Positions 61,071-64,000 of a DNA stretch of 64,000 nt are shown piece by piece. The DNA is taken from NCBI GenBank assembly GCA_936440205.1, contig OW387138.1, positions 24,943,541-25,007,540 of the forward strand, written 5' to 3'. Numbering within the stretch: position 1 is the first letter of the stretch; the number at the start of each line of letters is the position of its first letter. Position numbers and translations under genes: made by a program. The notes beneath the pieces were generated by a model that worked only from the letters and a program-made list of their open reading frames with translations, was not told the DNA's origin and did no database searches. This DNA comes from Lepidonotus clava. Taxonomy: Eukaryota > Annelida > Polychaeta > Phyllodocida > Polynoidae.

Positions 61071-64000
61071 CATAGAACTCCCCTTGTTATAAAGAAATAA
61101 TTCAATGGTTATACTCTATTGTAGCGCTGCAATGTTTGCATGGAGACTTGGATTATGTTTGTTGTGGACATCAACGTGTATTTGTATACTATGGAGACAT
61201 TCCTGTGTTTACATTGGTGGACAAAGGAATTTTAGGTCCACAATGAATTATATAGTGATTATTCCAATGCAAGGTGCAATTGGGAATCTTCCTGGTGTAT
61301 TTTTATATTTATCTTTTGAAGCACAACACATCGTTTCTACTCATTTAAAGAGTGTTATTTAATCACAGTGCCAACAAGTAGCTCCAATAATAACTTGTAG
61401 TTTCAAAACGCAGCGTGTATACTCGTTATGTCTGTAAAGTCAGTTAAGCCCACAAGAGCCTCAACAGGCACCGATCAATTCACATTGGCATAAGGCCAAC
61501 ACTCCAACCAAGGGGATGGTTTTCGTCAATTGAGCAAAGATAGCCGATCATCGAAGTATTCTTAGCATGCAAGAAGAAAAAGGAGAAGCATGTGTCGAAG
61601 TGGAATCTTAAGACGATGGAGAATTGTCTATGGTAAACGGCTCAATGAACTCGAATTAAGTCATGAGGCACCCTGTTGTCGACCTACAATAGCAATTGTT
61701 CGTCCACAGCTGCCAGTATAAATTTTCAAAATACTAAAATAAAGTTCCTTTGAGAATAAGAAAGAATATACTGAGGAAAACTTCATACATCAGTTTAACA
61801 ATACTCTTGTATATAATTTGAAGAATTCTTATGTAACCAGACAGTGGCCCGTTGCATAATGAAATAGTGAAAAGAGTCGATGTTTTGCAACAAGTCAAAG
61901 ACATCACAGCTGCAATGGGTCCCACTGTTGAATTGTGCTGTTCTACTGGGCTGATTCTGTAAGAGGTTCTAAAAACTAAGTATTTAAATCTAAATTTTCA
62001 TTCAATTTTCAGTCAAATTTTCAATCATCAGACGTAGGTGAAAAAGAATGCTGGATTTTTGTTCAACAGTGTGTGATATGACAAAACCATTGTTTACTGT
62101 TACATGTCCCATTATACTATGGGCCACTGAATTTTAATCATAATGTAACCTTCTTTTTTAATATAGAAATACATAAAATTGCTAATGCAAAATGTAGGCC
62201 TATAGATGTATGCAACCAGATGTGTCAGAACTGATACTGGAAGCCTGACTAGAATGTGGTCTATGCGTTCCTACCCTAAACCCGTGTGGCATGAATATGG
62301 CCTTATTAAATGATGCCGTTCCCTTAACCTAATATATCTATGCAGGTGCCTTACGTTCTGTGCGGTACAAGTGCTGAGGTTATAGTGTTATAACCTAATT
62401 AACGATGTGTAGCTGTACGTTAACGGGTCTTACGGTGCCGCAGGGCCTCGTAGCGTTAGAGCCAGGCGTATGACTCATGTCTCAGCGCAAACAATGGGTG
62501 ACAAAGTTGACCGAAACTCCGCTGAAACACTCTATCGAAGCCCACCATGTGATATTTCCGTATACGTATAATTATGTTCATGAACGGAAGCACAAGTCAT
62601 TGTATTGAAATATTGACTGAAGGCTTGACATCGAACTCCGGCGTATATATGTCTAACATTGAAGGGAGCCAAAAGTAATGTTCTGTTAAAATTTGACAAC
62701 ATTTTGGAAACTCATATGACTACAAAAATACATTCTATGAGTGTAGCTTAACTTATCGGTATAGTATGAATTGTGAAAATTAGCTTTGACTTGCCCAAAT
62801 GCATGACATTTCTGCTTTTAGACAGCAATGTTTGTGAACAAATCCATTTTGGTAGGTCACCAAAATTGAACAGTGACAAGTGTGAATGTATTTCATGAAG
62901 TTTCAGTCATTTTTCTTGGTCCATATTTTACTATGGACCTAAGTTATGGCCAAAGAATGCATTTCAATAGCTCATAGAATTTTCAAAATTTTAACCTTGT
63001 ATTGCTTTTGGCTTCCTTTAAGGCAATGGAACTCTTGTGAAGTCTCCCATATCAACTCATGTTAGAACTGGTGATGGTCACATGCATTTGAAGAATTTCT
63101 GTTTAAGCGATTCCTTACGATCTAAATTTATCATGGACAACTATAAAGTAGCTCAATTACAAAAGCAGATGACATTGTTAGTTGAAACTACAATTTTTGA
63201 AAACATCATCAGTTTTTGTAATTGCCACAATTTCCTTGGATTTGTTACAAAGAGAAACTTGATAAGATAAATTATATCATACAAAATGGACTCCATTATA
63301 GAATAAATACAAAACATCACACAGTAGTTATCAAACATCATTATCATATTCATAATGAACACAGAGTAAGTGTACCTAGTTATAAACGAAATCCCAATAT
63401 CCCTTGTTCTGGTGAATGTGAATTTAAATACGCTTTTTGGAATGGGGGAAGTCCCTTATTATACAGCATGGCAATAATGTTATTTATGCAACGTTTAGAT
63501 AAAGCTTACGTAGCATGCCAATTCATTGTATAGAAATTTTGAAAAAAGACATCACATTTTATTATCAATAACGGCAGTTTGTATTGCTCTCCTCCCCCCT
63601 ACCCCAACCAGCCTCAAGCCTGTCTCGTATGCTGGGCCAACTGGGTCTTGGGATCGGGCTTGATATTTGGGGGTGATTTGCATTCATTTGAAGAGTTCTG
63701 TTCCCTGTTAGGGTGGCCCCCGACTGGCGCCTTATCTGGTGCACTGTTCACCAGTCCACCTGGTCCTAGTACCCTATCTACGCTATGCCAGGAAAGGTGA
63801 TTTCGTCGATTCTTACATCTTTCTTCATTATAAGAGGTTTTCCTTTTTGTAGATTCTATATGTAAAAGTATTGTCTAAAAGTATTGTATAAAAGTAAAAC
63901 GGGTTTCGATAGAAAAACTGAAAGCCTTTCATCATGCAGAGACCCTTTAATGTATAAAAAGAACAAGGCATTGAACAAAGTACGTTAGGATTGCTTCTTG
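61071..64000. other. AT-rich non-coding DNA, nothing recognised
   Basis: No coding, RNA or repeat signature that I can support, up to the right edge. Confidence 0.55.

Overview
The window looks like gene-poor nuclear DNA of an animal, most likely a marine invertebrate. Supporting signs are GT-AG introns inside transposase-like genes, AATAAA poly(A) signals, an animal-type PIF/Harbinger transposase, short fold-back elements, CTGT microsatellites, and long AT-rich non-coding tracts broken by short GC-rich islands. I cannot name the species, and I see no convincing host protein-coding exon outside mobile elements.

The standout is one unit from about 27,653 to 43,367 (15.7 kb). It is bounded by a 31-bp terminal inverted repeat with one mismatch. 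Inside, on the minus strand and head to tail, lie two spliced genes whose reading frames join cleanly across every intron. The first (40,430 to 37,985, 4 exons, 580 aa) encodes a low-complexity protein with an RG-rich segment, 13-residue acidic repeats and a Val/Glu-rich repeat. The second (36,961 to 33,139, 5 exons, 872 aa) encodes a basic N-terminus, a coiled coil, a Cys cluster, an RNase H/DDE-like core and a C-terminal beta-barrel-like segment. All non-coding parts of the unit from 30.7 to 43.3 kb, introns included, are filled with about 60 copies of an octamer, TGTACGGC, mostly in the longer form GTGTACGGCAATGCATTTA. Many copies sit in tandem arrays of different periods (about 46, 228, 248 and 290 bp). 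The left end carries a 394-bp array with the sister motif CTGTACTGCTTC. I read the whole as a large, apparently intact DNA transposon of a family I cannot place, with an unusual load of candidate protein-binding sites.

Left flank (1 to 27.6 kb): two exons of a HARBI1-like transposase run off the left edge, followed by a cluster of ACGAACC motifs. A GC-rich segment has LTR-like signals at 2.2 to 3.1 kb. There is a long hairpin next to a duplication at 5.45 to 5.65 kb, several promoter-like GC islands (3.6, 7.2, 8.1, 20.0 and 26.1 kb), a C-rich minisatellite tract (11.3 to 12.5 kb) and a small hAT-like MITE (17.4 kb). The rest is unassigned AT-rich DNA.

Right flank (43.4 to 64 kb): GC islands at 44.2, 47.1, 49.1, 50.05 and 60.6 kb, a 72+72-bp CTGT/CCACCTGT microsatellite (53.3 kb), two fold-back elements (51.8 and 58.0 kb), a 20-bp CRE-containing tandem repeat (60.85 kb), and otherwise unassigned DNA. 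Several islands pair a CACGTG E-box with an ATGGCGG element or carry a TGCGCATGCG palindrome, as animal promoters often do, but no transcript can be tied to them here.
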